From the NCBI GenBank assembly GCA_030867875.1, contig JAOWCC010000019.1, forward strand, positions 31,043,976-31,107,975: a stretch of 64,000 nt of DNA, given 5' to 3'. Shown in pieces: positions 1-39,843 of the stretch (position 1 is its first letter; every line of letters begins with the position of its first letter). Position numbers and translations under genes: made by a program. The notes beneath the pieces were generated by a model, which saw nothing but the letters and a program-made list of their open reading frames with translations, did not search any database and was not told the DNA's origin. This stretch comes from Actinernus sp. WN-2022 (Eukaryota > Cnidaria > Anthozoa > Actiniaria > Actinernidae).

Positions 1-214
1 GAGACCATGACCTCACGCGCTCGGCGAGTTGTCGTATTACCGATTATATATAGTGTATTGAAACTAATACTATAATATATGCACCTACTCATCATCAGTT
101 GATATCTGAAACACGTGAAGAAAAAAAACACGTTTGCGGCCAAGCGAATTCACTCATGGTCTAGCGGTTAGGGTTTGGTTAGGGTTCGGCGCAGTGTAAT
201 TCTTTTAAAATTCC

Positions 215-568
215 TAGCCTGCTATGCAGACGTATTTTTTCACTCTCATAAATTCGAAGAAAAAAATAGTCTGCTTACCCGAGCGCTTAATTAGTTTCCA
301 ATATGCAAGCACGACGTCAGCACGCTTGTTTTATTTTTCTGCCCAATCAAAATGAATTGGCGCGCCAGTGAACACTCGCCTATGATTGGTCAATGGCAAA
401 TGTATTAATGCAACATTACGTCACTTCCCAGGATATGGAAAGTAAAATCTGATTGGTCCATAACACAATGAGGTGTGCATATTGGAAACTAATTAAGCGC
501 AGGGGTAAGCAGACGTTACTTTTTTCTTCGAATTTATGAGTGAAAAAATACGTCTGCATAGCAGGCTA
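215..568. mobile_element. Foldback MITE, family with 95-bp inverted ends
   Basis: Ends start TAGCCTGCTATGCAGACG and are inverted copies for about 95 bases (215-309 and 474-568). A single end of the same family recurs at 26392. Confidence 0.8.
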
Positions 569-1015
569 CCCAATTCCTTGTAAAATTAAGTACCGCTTCG
601 GGTGCTCGGGAACATTCTAAGTCGCAAATTATTCATAGTTAACAAAGGGAGTTTTATGACGCAGTCTGAGAGGTTCTTACAACGAGGTAACGCCTAAAAA
701 AACAGGACCGGCAATCAGAACGCGTGATTCAGTGCATTTCGGATATTTTGTTTAAAGAAATGGAAACTTCTAACTTGAGCAAGGAACTTGAGTGTCTATA
801 TATCTCAACCTGGATTCCAGAGGCTTGACGAAATAAAAGGCGAATAGGCAATAACGAGAAGAGAGAGAGAGAAGAAAAATAAGAGAATCTCACTCCAGGC
901 TCAGAGTTTCAAAGTCAAACCGGTCGTGCTGCGACTTTGGTAAGCTAATGAAAATGACCGTTACATCCAGCACTCACGGTTGCGCCTGGTAATGAGTTGA
1001 TTGTGCAATCACGGA

Positions 1016-1130
1016 CGAGGTTCAAATTCTGAACTAACGTCGTTCCGGCCGTGTCTTCCGCGCATCGGCCGCCATATTGGATGCGCAGAAGACCCTGGGA
1101 ACGAGGTTGGTTCAGAATTTGAACCTCTCG
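1016..1130. repeat. Inverted repeat
   Basis: The stretch gaggttcaaattctgaac (1016-1034) is mirrored at 1110-1128, around a GC-rich core. Probably a small MITE. Confidence 0.6.
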
Positions 1131-1195
1131 CCTTTTTTTTCTGGAACCAAGGGTAATACTGGCATCTCTGGTCACAAAATTCAACATATCCTCGC

Positions 1196-1260
1196 TCTAG
1201 AATTACTAATAATCAGTAATTGGCTTTGCTCTTCAATTATCAATAATCGCTAATTCTAGA
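1196..1260. repeat. 65-bp hairpin, copy 1
   Basis: Near-palindrome starting tctagaattactaataatc and ending in its complement. A close copy is at 1352-1414. Confidence 0.7.
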
Positions 1261-1351
1261 ACCTAGCCCTAGGTGAGTGAGAACCCGTCGTTTACCCGTG
1301 AACTCATCCGATGGTTAGGGTTCGGTTTGTGGTTAGGGTTAGGATTTGTCG

Positions 1352-1414
1352 TAGAATTACCAATAATCGGTATTTCAAGCGTGTTTGCCATTTACTGATT
1401 ATTGGTAATTCTAG
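1352..1414. repeat. 65-bp hairpin, copy 2
   Basis: Same palindrome family as 1196-1260 (tagaattaccaataatc), about 90 bases away. Confidence 0.7.
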
Positions 1415-1800
1415 AGCAAGGATGCGTTGTATAATTACGACAGTTTGTAGCCGTTCTTATTGTCGCTCCCCCACACTTCGCTCTCCGCCGCATGACGGAT
1501 AAGACAAACCAGGCTTTGTTGATATGCATCTGACAAGTTTAAAAATAATAATAATAATAATAAAACACCACAGCTAAGAAGACATCCAGTGTAATTTAAG
1601 GATGGAAAAGGGAGTAGCATGGCTTCACATTTGGTCCCCTACAACAATTTAATAAACATAATCAAACATTAACAAGAACAGTTAGAAAAAGATCGGACCA
1701 TAGCTATACCCCTGGCAGATTATGAACGACTAAATCAGACCATTGCCAGTATGCTAATCACATGAGTACGTCATCATTCAAAGTCTACGTACAAGGCGCG

Positions 1801-2142
1801 TCATTTTGGGCTATTCTGACTATTCCGGTATAGGAATAACAGAACACGCGAAATACTAATTCCCAAAAGAACAGATATTCTGAAAATGGAATAATCTTAA
1901 CGGAGGCGATCTGGGAACTAACAACCCTGCCGGACACGCGCATGCGCCAGAGGCCGGCTTCCCGCCGCCAAAAAAATGCCCAAAAGAACGCCAATTTTCC
2001 TCTTCCGTGTAAACCGTATTCTGTTCATTCTGCTATCGAGAGCAGTATGAACAGAATGCTATTCTGTTCATTCCGAGAACGGAAAGGCTAAAAAAGAACA
2101 AGATTACCGTCTATTTTTATTCCAGAATAGTCCCAAAAGACA
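1801..2142. mobile_element. Small inverted-repeat element
   Basis: Ends cattttgggctattctg and ccagaatagtcccaaaaga are complementary. A second hairpin (attctgttcattctgctatc) lies inside near 2010-2055. Confidence 0.55.
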
Positions 2143-2800
2143 GCGCAGTGGTATTAACACTTTCGTGTGGAATATATATTTCAGCATCATGGATGTTTAC
2201 GCATTGTGAATAACTAGTGACCATAGCCTATTTCTGAGAGAATTCAGTTGTGGAAATTCATACATTGAATAATTCTGAACTGTTATTAAGTTTGTCAACA
2301 GTTGCTCAATAATTTACAAGTTGCGATTCATTCACTTCCATTTTCATTTGGTTATTTCATTCGATATTTCTCCTTCGTAGTTCAGTGGTAAATGAATTCA
2401 GCCTCATTCTGGTCACTTAAATCCAATCAATAAATATATAATTCAGGGCGTAGCCAGACTATAGGCTCGTAGGCAGGCCTAACAATTTTGTAGCATATTT
2501 ATTACAAAATGCAAAAGAAAATAGAGAATGAAAGAGAAAACACTTCCCGAAATATTCTAGTAGTTGAAAAAGTAAAACAATAGCCCAGGAAATATCACAT
2601 TCCCGTTTGTTCAGTAAATGTTCGTCATGTGATTGATAAAATTCAGATTCGAGTGAAACATCATAATCATTCTCGGCACTCTGAGTATGTGATCTAACCC
2701 TTAGCCGTTCTGATAGTATAAGTACTCGCGGGTAATCATATATACACTATAATGAAAGTGAGTAGCTCTGACAGTTCATCTCTGCAGCTCACGATTTGAC

Positions 2801-3043
2801 AAGCTACAATCCTGGTCAAAAGTCTTTGGGACACTAACCAAAAACAATCACCCATGACACGCTGCTTCTAATGTAGTACTCTCTAATTATCTACAACCCT
2901 CTCCCCCATAAACAATGTTGAGATACTGGGGCATAACAAGGGACCACACTATTGAACTGGGGGAGGGGGCTAAATATGTGAGATGTCGTAAATTCTTTTA
3001 AAATGATCAAGTGTCCCAGCACTTTTGACCAGGATCGTAGCTT
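2801..3043. mobile_element. MITE with 33-bp terminal inverted repeats
   Basis: aagctacaatcctggtcaaa at 2801 is inverted at 3011-3043 with few mismatches. It lies 250 bases past the PGGT1B stop. Confidence 0.8.
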
Positions 3044-3298
3044 GACTGAGTACACTTTATATAAAACATTTTGATTGACTTGTTGGTATAGTCCAACCTG
3101 TCAAAAGATATACAACATAGCTTGTAGACGGTAATCATATTGTCATCATCATAGTGTCAATCATGATACTGTCGTCATTTCGTGTAGATTATACAAGTTC
3201 ACCAACACCCTGCCAGAAGATATATACTATATTATATAGCTGGGAGTCGTTTTAAGTAATCATGTTGTAACCATCATCATAGTATCACGATGATGCCG

Positions 3299-31227
<27,929 letters not shown>

Positions 31228-31301
31228 ATGGGATCCAATCCATCGAAGAATGAAGTTGTTAGGATCAGAATATCTTCATCTAAGCAAAGAGAACGATTTA
31301 G
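31228..31301 (+). CDS. Coiled-coil gene exon 1
   Basis: Encodes the basic N-terminus MGSNPSKNEVVRIRISSSK and on to phase 2 (AG of Ser-25). Donor TTTAG/gtaagg. The upstream in-frame ATG at 31213 would add MKLWK. Confidence 0.75.
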
Positions 31302-34300
31302 GTAAGGGTTAATATTGCATGTACATAATTTTCACGTTCAGTAGAGCCAACACTCAACAGTGCGCCTCTATGTATAATCTAGCTTTGTATCTGATTATAT
31401 GACGCATTGTTAGGTTGAAGCCAATGTACATATTGTTTAAAAAATGCTACCTGCTGAAATGGGTGAACCTTATATCTGGGACTTTAATCATACGGAATAT
31501 AGCTATTATATCCTTACTCCTCCCCTTCTATTTTACATCATTAATCCACAAAGACAACCTATGGCAAATCCCCCCTTACTATTACCCCTTACTATAAAGA
31601 TCAAACACAGACAACTTTCTTATTTGGCAAAGTGAGGAGTTTTATTCGGCTTCAGGCAAGACAATAAGTGAAAGCTACACCGAAATTCACCGAATAAACT
31701 ACTCAGCCCTCCGGGTGGATTACGACTGGTTGTGAAGACACATGAAACTGAATAATCAACGAATTCCCAATCTGTAAGGATATATACATGATATGTAAGG
31801 TCACAGATGGGGTTATCTCAAAATCTCGATCAAAAGCCGCACACACCCAAGGGAACTATGCTGGTGCAGATAAAGTGGCAAGATAGTGACAATTTTTTGG
31901 CATGCCACCCATGCTGCAACCTGACAAGTTAACACAACTGTCAAGTCACAATACTATCAAGATCTCTGGATCCGGGTGAATTAAATCTTTTGAGACAGGA
32001 ATCCCAAAATAACCAATTTCTGACAGGTTCAAAAATTTGTTAAGTCGCTTTCCTGGGGTAGAAAAAGTGCTCCTTTTGTTCCTGTAACTGTGACAGACTG
32101 TCCAATGTAATGCCCCCCAGGGGGGAGTTGGAATCGACAGAGCCTACAAGCATAATGCACCTATCAACGTTTAAAACCCGAGGGGGCGGGGTGGGCAAGG
32201 GGTGGTGATTTCACAGGCAGGGCTACCCCGAGGGTGGGGATTTTGACATATACTGCCTGCCCAGGGTGGGGTTATTTATAGGAATAATAAGGAAGACAGG
32301 GCAGATATTTTATATTTCTGACCAAACGTGTTGTCCTGAGGGTGGGGAATTTGACTTTTTTTTTGGAGAGAATGTCAAATCCCCACCCCTTACCCCCTCT
32401 CTCCCTCGGGCTTAACATTGATAGGTGCATAATTATGAGGAAATCAAGACCGGATGTAACATAGCATTCTGGAGCCCAAAAATCTAGGCTGTCACAATCT
32501 TATTCCTTCTTGATTTTGGTAAATAATACAGGAAGAAAATGAGGAATGAAAATCCAGAACGCCTGTGGTCCAGAACATTTCGCATGTGGAATGTGGGACA
32601 TATATGACTGAAATCAGGGACTAATTGATGGGGGGGGGGGGGGGTACTCAACGAAGTTTTATACAGGGAGGCTCCGCCCCGAGGTCCAAACCCTTACCTT
32701 TTATATACCATTTTCGACAGAAAAGGTAACCCTTTCATATACCTTTTACTAAACTTTTCACTTGAATATAAACCCTTAAAATGCATTGGTCAGCTGTTAG
32801 GTGCGTCTGTTCGAGATATTTTGAAAGGGACAGTTTTCCCTACCCTTTTCTATACTTCAACTCGTGAAATCCCTACCCTTTTAATCTCCAGCCTGAAAAA
32901 GTACCCCTTTTTGGGTGGAGCCTCCCCTGTATAGTCCATTATAGTCCATTATATCCCCCCCCCCCCCAGGACTAGTTGTCCCACAAGGTTGGCAAGTAAA
33001 AATGGATACTGGGTAAGCTTTGCCCATAATTAGATAATGGAACTTTATATACTTATTGCAGAGCACAATCTATGTCTTGATTTGTTTTTTGTTTTTTAAT
33101 AATATTTATTGGAAGTACTTTTAATAATTTATTACAAAGATAAAGTTGCAAAACTTTACAATACTGATCTACAACTTACAAATACAACTAAAATACATAC
33201 AGATACAAAGTGCAAACTTTACAATACTAGTCTACAAAAAGAAAAGCTATAAAAGTCAAACTACTACAAGTATACATTAGAAAAAATACATACAAAAAGT
33301 GATTCATAATAAAAGTAATAATACATGTAGGTGGCTGTACAATATTTTATAATTAAGTTTAACTTTTCCCACTTTCGGTAATGCGTCAGGAGACTTCCAT
33401 TTTTCCTGGCTATAAAGAGCTCAATGCTATAAAAATACTTAAGTCTGGCAATCAGCACTGCAAGGCTCGGCTTCAGTTTTTTAAATCGACATTCATAAAT
33501 TGTCTGTTTAGCTACTAAAAGGATGAAATTTGGAAGCAGATATTTTTGATAATTTTCCCAAAGGCCAAATATAACATCCTTTTTGGATAATATTCCATCA
33601 TATACACCCAAACTACCAAGCCATGCCTGTACTGACATCCAGAATGTAGAAACATGATGACAGTGATAAAGAATGTGTTCCAGCGATTCGTCTGCAGTTT
33701 CACAAAAGGTACAGAGTGGAGAGGAGACTCCATTGATTTGTGATTCTGGATGACCCAGTATATTCTCCTAACAAGCAATTAAAGTGTTATTAAGTGTCAA
33801 TATTTTTATTTATTAACATTGTTTCCTGTCAGCAGCTGCAGCATTTAAAATATTAAGTTCTGGTAAATTTTATTCTTTGATTTCATGTTTAATGCAGCAA
33901 TGATCTGGAAGCAACAGATAGTAAGAGAATTACCAACAATACACAGAGCAAGACGAATGAAGAGGTGAATTGTTTTTAAGTCTTGATTCCCTTACACATG
34001 ATTCAAACTAACTGTTATCATATACATGTATCATACAATGTAGTGTTCTCCTGAAGCACCGGTGACTGCCAATTTTCTCTGTGTTACTCTACTTGACCAC
34101 ACCGGCTACAAGTTTTATACAATACTCTTTTTATACTTACCGTAAACGAAGTCTGGATTTGAAATAAATGCCCCCTACACAAATTTGTCCCAGCCCCCTA
34201 CTAATTGCTTGTGTTAATTGGGAGAACCCTGTAAACATTACATGTTATTATCATAAAATTCTGAAAGTAACAAGTTAACCATTTAAATTAAACTTTTGAA

Positions 34301-37300
34301 ACTTTATGGTACACTGTATATGTATGTACCTTATATATATTATTTCATTGCAAAGTGATAAATTTATTATATATTAATTGAGAAATTATCTGAAAAGTTA
34401 TTGGTATTGTTGAATCATTAATTATATAGGGCTGACCATAGACTGACTGTAAGCTGAACCTTAACAGTGAGCCATATTTTCCTTAACTTACAGCACGTTT
34501 CTAATTTTCATTTTCTGTGCATTGTAAAATTCAGGTCAACCAATTAAAGACTGAACTGTCTGCATTGAGAAAAGAGCTTGCTAAGGAAAAGTCAACCTGT
34601 GAGAAAGAAAAGGAAACAACCACAATTTTCCAAGAACAGGTATTAATGATACTATAATTTTTTGTTTCATAAAATTATTGATTAATATAAACTATTTTAT
34701 TATACATGTAAGTGCATGTATTACTGCCACCACCACCACCACCAGTCTACTTTATCATAAGTACATATATCATCATCATTGTCATCAGCATCAACAGCAA
34801 CAACATTGTATTTTATTATAAGGACATGTATGATACATCATCATTGTCATCATCATCATTATTGTCATCAGCATCATCATTAACAACATTTTAATTATTA
34901 TAACAGGGCTCGAAATTGCGCCCGATACGGGCGTAAATACGCCTAGATTTTTTCGTTTTACGCCTAACGTGGCGTAAAATTATGCCTAGATCCTCTTACA
35001 AAGGTAAAAATTATCGGAAGACAAGTCTTATTTCCAAATCTCTAAAACTATCTGATTTTTTTGAGAAAATTACTACCATTTGCAAGCAAGCGTTTAGTGT
35101 AAACTTTTTTGTCTGTTGTTTCAAGTTTGAAACACATAGTTTACTAATTACGCGGCGACGTTTGGCGTGTGAAGTCTGAACTTTTAACCGCAAAATGTCA
35201 AAGTTTGACAGCTCCTATCTATAGGTTTTGTCATTCAAAACATAGCCTTTTGTCATGCAAAACAACTTGCAAATGGTAGTAAAATGCAAACAATTTTTTT
35301 GTAGAAAGATGAGAGAAATCGTCTCTGCTTGCCGCTCTATTTGTCTCAAAGCCGGCGCGATATATCTGTTTTAACAGCCTAGGTCAGCCTAGACATGTAC
35401 GTTACACTTAAACACTTGCATGGCTTCCTGTGAAACTTTGCGTGACCGAAAAAAGGCTGCCACGCCTTTGTCTTTCTTATTTAAAAAAGCGATATTGAAC
35501 TCAATGAGTTTAAAGTCGAATGTTTATTACAAAAAAAGCAAATGATTTGCAACATAAAAAAATAATTTTTTTTTACCCTTTTCCTATGACATACAAATTT
35601 CAGCTACTAATGCACAATTATTTACACCTAAATTTTGGAGAATTACGCCAAAACTGATTTTAAGCTGGGCGTAACATTATGCCTCTTTTTCCCCCCTTAA
35701 TTTCAAGCCCTGCATAAGTACATGTATCATAATTGTCATCGGTATCATCATTGTCATCGGCATCATCATCAAAATTAATCTTATTATTAGTATCATTGTC
35801 ATTGGACATCATCATTGTCATCGTTACTTATATTATTATTATTAAGAAAGTGCGAGTCATTTCTAGGGATCCTACAACTTAAAAAAGGAAATTAAGCACT
35901 TTTTACATATTTAACATTGCTAAAAACCACTACACACCCACTGAGATCGATCCAAAAGCAATGCTTTATTACTCAATGTACTTCTTGATGATTCGTTATT
36001 TTAGTCATTATTATTATACAGGCCTCAAAATTTAAAAAAATATCTGAGTAATCATAAGTTTTAGTCACCAAACAATGTTAGTCTCATTCAAGTCCTGTTA
36101 TAACATTTTTGACATTAGGAAACTTTTCTTACCTTGGATACCATACAATAGATTACAAGGACATGCCTGTCATTCAGATCTAAGACTTGATCACCAATCA
36201 CATACTATTTCAATTCATTCATCTTCATTTCCATTTAGCTTGATGAAAGAGAAAGGGAGGTATTACTGCTCAGGGAAGAACTCGAAAGTTTACAACATTC
36301 ACATTTGACATCAACTGACAATACGGAAGAGCCTAGTATATGTGACGAGGATGAGGAGGAACGATGTGACAGAACAGTCCATGCTAAAGATCAGGTAACT
36401 TTGAGTATGGTTTGCCAGCAAAAGACTAAAACATAAGTGACAGAACAGTCCATGCTAAAGATCAGGTAACTTTTAGTATGGCTTGCCAGCAAAAGACTAA
36501 AACATAAGTGACAGAACAGTCCATGCTAAAGATCAGGTAACTTTTAGTATGGCTTGCCAGCAAAAGACTAAAACATAAGTGACAGAACAGTCCATGCTAA
36601 AGATCAGGTAACTTTTAGTATGGCTTGCCAGCAAAAGACTAAAACATAAGTGACAGAACAGTCCATGCTAAAGATCAGGTAACTTTTAGTATGGCTTGCC
36701 AGCAAAAGCCTAAAAAATACACTAGTTAGCTTTTACCAAACTTTCAGTGTTGCCCTGCATAACAGCTAGTGTCCATTTGGAATAGGCCTTTTTGACGATG
36801 TTGCGCACGCATCAGTAGAATAATAGACGCGAGCTGCTGAAGACTCGTTCTAGTTCACCAGCCTTTTAATTTGTTATTTAAAACAGATAGCTATTGTTCT
36901 AGCTGCGCACACAACATACATGTAGTCAAAATGGCCTATTCTCTGATTTCATACAATTGGCATGGTTTGCACATACAAAAAGTAATGTGCTATGAAGAAG
37001 GCTACCCAAATAACTGACTGCATTCAGAAGTACGAGGTTGAGTAGTCGCTGGAGCCTGGCAGTAGCTGGCTTCTATCAAACCCCTGAATCAGTTGTCTGA
37101 TTTCCTGGTGTGGAGCGGCTCCCCGGAAATTTGGGTGGCACTACGAGGCCCTTGAAACCCTAACCCTGCTCCCCCTTCCCGATGCCGTTTTAGGGTAAAT
37201 TCCGAGTAAGCGATACGGCGTTGAAACAGCGACATGAAGGACATGAAATAACGAGAAATAAGAAAACAATAGACGAAATTCTGACAGCGAGGTGCCCACC

Positions 37301-39314
37301 TTCCGACACTGCAACATGACTAGTTTTGAAACTCAGACAAGGGACATGCATGCCCCTCTAAAAGGGGTTCCTTTAACAGACCAAGACTAAATTGCTACTT
37401 TTTGCGACCCTATTCCAGACTAAATATGGTAAAAAGATTTATATACCCTGTCCCAAACAACAGTGCTTGAAAACCACACCCGTCCTGTTCAGTTGTATAG
37501 CTATAAAGGGACCGTCGACATAGTCTTAGTCCTGCGCTGAACGTCCAATGGACGTTAAGGTCGGACCCCCTCCCCCTTAACGTCGACATTTATGCTCCAA
37601 TCCCTGAACTGTTTTGGGCTTAATGCCCCACACTAACATATATGCCTGTACCCCCTCCTCGTCCATTTGACGTTAAGCGGGGCACTAAGAATATGCCCCT
37701 TATATAGAGGAGTACCCCATGGGGCGTAAATTGCACTGTCAGAATAGCTAGACTACGTTATCAGATCGGCCGATGTACATAGTGATGCTACTATGCGGAT
37801 GCCATCTAATGTCAGGAAACAATTAGCAATATTAATGTATAAAACACTAAACGGGGGACACTCCAAACTACTTGACTAACATGTTTGCAAATATAAACAA
37901 TATTCATTCTTATAATTTGAGAAATTCGTCTAGTAATCTGTTTGTGCCTAGACCATACAGCGAAAGCGGTAAACTAAGTTTTCAATATAGAGGGTCTGTT
38001 CTCTGGAATGGCTTTTCTAACAATATTAAGAATCGGACTAGTATTGTAGCTTACAGAGACGCATTAAATGATTTACTGATAGTTTTTATAAATAGTGTCG
38101 CCATTTTTATTATCAATACGATTTTGTATTTTTATGAATTTTGTAGTTATAGACACGGCTCTCAGGAAGAGCATATGTATGATGAGAAACCGTGTATAAA
38201 TAAAGATTATGTATGTATGTAGGAGCTTAGCAGGTAATGGCCCTGTTTTTTTTGTCTCCGTTCACAGTACATTAAGTCTTTAGAAGATGAGTTAACTAAG
38301 GTGAAGGAGAACACAGTTAACTTAAATGGAAAATATCAAAAGAAGCTGAGGAACGTGCGCTCTCTGTCATCCAAGCTGAGACAGGACTCCTCTCTCAAGC
38401 TGTTTGAACTGAAAGATGAAAATACCAAGCTAGTGGAAGAGAAAACTAAACTACAAGGTAAGGGAACTGCACTACAATGTCTATGTCAAAGACATTTTCT
38501 TGTGGTTTTATACAGCTATTTCAAAACACGTTGACTTTACAAGCGCGATGTGCAATTCACAAAATGTAATACAAAGATTCAAAGAACTGTTCTGGTGGCT
38601 ATTAAATCAGTTGATGGCTATAAGTTTTAGAGTGAACTACGAATGCGGCCAGAACTCCACAAAGTAAATAAATGTATGTCAGTACCATTTTTACATGCAC
38701 AGTCCCGCACTAAGTCCCGCGTTTTTATCAGTTGTCCCGCATGGCCGTCGTCCAAATGTCCCGCGTTTTCATCTCCGCGTATTTCCCATGTCACGTTTAT
38801 TTGGGGGGTGGGGAGGGGGGTTGCAAAGATAAGTGAAAGAACATTTTCTTCTACTTTGATGGCATGTCCCGCATGTTATACTGTGCAGGCAATTCGATCA
38901 CGTTTTGTCTACTTATTTTTAACACTTTTCCTTGTTCTTGTTTCTGCAGAACGTTTAGAACGCTTGAGTATGGACTCGTGGGATCAGAGCCGCCAGGGCA
39001 GCGCGAGCAGCCGGCGCTCACACCAGTCACGTGAGCATGACGTCACAGACGGGGAAGACCCCCAAGACGACCCCCGCACGAAACTGATTTTGGACCTCTC
39101 TCAACAAGTGGCCGCGTTAGATTCGGAAAATGTCAGGTTAAAACAAGAACTGAGACATTCACGAAAAATAGCAGAGAAAGTCGAAAAGGTTAGAGTAAAG
39201 GCGAAGAGAAAATCCCGCGAAGCTTGCCGGAATGATATGGTGTACGTTGACAGCAACAACGCTGATTGGTCAGGACTCGAACCAAATCACGCATGCGTGG
39301 AAGTAGGGGAGTGA
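31228..39314 (+). CDS. Coiled-coil protein of unrecognised family, 6 exons
   Basis: Assembled from exons 31228-31301, 33898-33964, 34535-34639, 36239-36394, 38268-38457 and 38950-39314. All junctions are GT-AG and in phase; the product is 318 residues with stop TGA at 39312-39314. Residues about 48-103 (VNQLKTELSALRKELAKEK onward), 135-205 and 249-285 are charged, leucine-spaced segments typical of coiled coil. Residues 115-130 are acidic and residues 205-240 are Ser/Arg/Asp-rich. The start is the second ATG (31228): it has A at -3 and G at +4, while the ATG at 31213 has a poor context. The product begins MGSNPSK, which fits the N-myristoylation pattern (Gly-2, Ser-6, Lys-7). I do not recognise the family; a structural or membrane-tethered scaffold role is inference. 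It shares a promoter region with PGGT1B. Confidence 0.82.
32151..32436. mobile_element. MITE, 286 bp
   Basis: cataatgcacctatcaacgt is inverted as acattgataggtgcataatt. The interior is G-rich (gagggtggggatttt) mirrored by C-rich sequence. Confidence 0.75.
32630..32967. mobile_element. Poly-G/poly-C tipped MITE
   Basis: It starts with 14-15 G then tactc and ends with 13 C. Just inside, cagggaggctccgccc mirrors gggtggagcctcccctg. Same family as the remnant at 46056. Confidence 0.8.
33090..33775 (-). pseudogene. LINE 3' end with zf-RVT-like domain, frameshifted
   Basis: On the minus strand: ViQNHKSMESPL, then in shifting frames C-x-FC-ET, EHIL-x-HC-H and FWMSVQAWLGSLG with FGLWENYQK. The C-x2-C / H-x4-C layout followed by VxxWL is that of zf-RVT at LINE C-termini. 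An AT-rich 3' UTR follows to about 33090. Confidence 0.75.
33898..33964 (+). CDS. Coiled-coil gene exon 2
   Basis: Acceptor tttaatgcag; the first C completes Ser-25, then NDLEATDSKRITNNTQSK and TNEE. Donor GAAGAG/gtgaat, phase 0. A polar linker. Confidence 0.8.
33965..34534. other. Coiled-coil gene intron 2
   Basis: AT-rich, no feature recognised. Confidence 0.6.
34535..34639 (+). CDS. Coiled-coil gene exon 3
   Basis: Thirty-five codons (VNQLKTELSALRKELAKEK then STCEKEKETTTIFQEQ) with clear heptad spacing. Acceptor aaattcag, donor GAACAG/gtatta, phase 0 on both sides. Confidence 0.88.
34720..34890. repeat. CAC/ATC trinucleotide-rich zone
   Basis: Starts (CCA)n at 34725, then catcatcattgtcatcagc units. 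A similar zone resumes at 35720-35830 beyond the inserted element. Confidence 0.8.
34904..35712. mobile_element. hAT-like non-autonomous element
   Basis: Ends CAGGGCTCGAAATTG and TTAATTTCAAGCCCTG are complementary and of the CAGGG hAT style. Subterminal taaatacgcctaga and aattacgcc repeats occur on both sides. The 8-base flanks do not match, so the duplication has decayed or the call is off. Confidence 0.65.
36239..36394 (+). CDS. Coiled-coil gene exon 4, with multiplied 3' end
   Basis: Fifty-two codons: LDEREREVLLLREELESLQ, then an acidic part (CDEDEEERCD), then RTVHAKDQ. Acceptor ttccatttag, donor GATCAG/gtaact. The last 29 exon bases plus donor and 42 intron bases form the unit of a five-copy 71-bp tandem array. 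Use of a later donor would read GTAACTTTG onward to an in-frame TAA. Confidence 0.88.
36366..36720 (+). repeat. 71-bp tandem array that copies a splice donor
   Basis: Five units starting gtgacagaacagtccatgct at 36366, 36437, 36508, 36579 and 36650. Each has exon-4 coding tail, CAG/gtaact donor and 42 intron bases. Units 2-5 are almost identical; unit 1, the one joined to the exon, differs (ttgagtatggttt). Confidence 0.97.
36781..36940. mobile_element. MITE, CCCACTTTGACGAT family, copy 2
   Basis: Ends aataggcctttttgacgatg and gtcaaaatggcctatt; same subterminal gcgcacgcatcag as the copy at 5477. It sits in intron 4 of the coiled-coil gene. Confidence 0.75.
37800..38222 (+). pseudogene. 5'-truncated LINE 3' end
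   Basis: Reads HSYNLRNSSSNLFVPRPYSE, then GSVLWNGFSNNIKNRTSI, the usual C-terminal block after RT. It ends with AATAAAG and a (TATG)n tail at 38205-38222. Confidence 0.8.
38268..38457 (+). CDS. Coiled-coil gene exon 5
   Basis: Sixty-three codons plus one base: YIKSLEDELTKVKEN and so on to KLVEEKTKLQ. Acceptor ccgttcacag, donor CTACAAG/gtaagg, phase 1. Strong coiled-coil composition. Confidence 0.9.
38458..38949. other. Coiled-coil gene intron 5
   Basis: gtcccgc recurs five to six times between 38703 and 38880, loosely spaced; no other feature. Confidence 0.65.
38950..39314 (+). CDS. Coiled-coil gene exon 6 (terminal)
   Basis: Acceptor gtttctgcag; completes Glu-198, then RLERLSMDSW, an SR/SH-rich stretch (about 205-222), an acidic DGEDPQDDP segment, a last coiled coil (LILDLSQQVAALDSENVRL) and a basic patch VRVKAKRKSREACR. 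Stop TGA at 39312. Confidence 0.9.
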
Positions 39315-39843
39315 ATATGAATGGCAGCTATTAGCCACACCCCGTTTTCGTATCACGACAACTCAATTTACCAGCCGTGCAACTTGTCTGTTCTGCGTGC
39401 CGAGAGATGGGGTAATAAGTTGGTAGGATATGTACGAAAAAAGACAATTGATAAACAATATAGTTTATTTGAATTTATCAAAATGTAGTAATATCAAAAT
39501 TATAGTAATATATAATTGGAAAGAGCTGTAAGATATTTTTGTTGTTATAACAAAATATATTTTTAAACATATTGGTCGTGCTAATGAGAATACCACAAGT
39601 CGAATAAGATGATCAATACATCGAATCTGCGTATGTTGCTTGTGTTTATGCTAGTTCGCCAGTGTTTCTGATACAATTGAATTGGTTGTTGACGCATAAA
39701 CCATTTGCCTTTGAGACTATATTGATTCATGGAGACCACTGTGTTTACTAAATATGGTGCCGCTTGACTGCGTGCTGCCTGTTCGGGCAACATGTTTTCC
39801 CCCCTATTATTTTGGATGGTGCTTTGGTCTGTCGTGCAGGTTA

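Larger units (their letters stand above)
1..3298. other. Flank downstream of PGGT1B; repeats only
   Basis: No supportable gene. Several short inverted-repeat elements listed separately. The stretches 1-214, 569-1015, 1415-1800 and 2143-2800 show nothing I can name beyond a few GGTTAGGG words. Confidence 0.5.
31302..33897. other. Coiled-coil gene intron 1
   Basis: Two MITEs (32151, 32630) and a minus-strand LINE 3' end. 31302-32150 shows nothing nameable. Confidence 0.75.
34640..36238. other. Coiled-coil gene intron 3
   Basis: A CAT/ATC-rich microsatellite zone split by a hAT-like element; otherwise AT-rich. Confidence 0.7.
36395..38267. other. Coiled-coil gene intron 4
   Basis: Begins within the 71-bp array, then MITE 36781, unassigned 36945-37790 (including tttccagactaaat and ttaacgtc words found near other poly-G repeats), then a LINE 3' end. 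Confidence 0.7.

Noticed and set aside
165..190. Telomere-like ggttagggtttggttaggg
   Set aside because: Only two to three units here and a few near 1311-1345; not an array.
36366..36720. Evenly spaced repeats that could suggest a CRISPR array
   Set aside because: The units are contiguous with no unique spacers and overlap a spliced eukaryotic exon.
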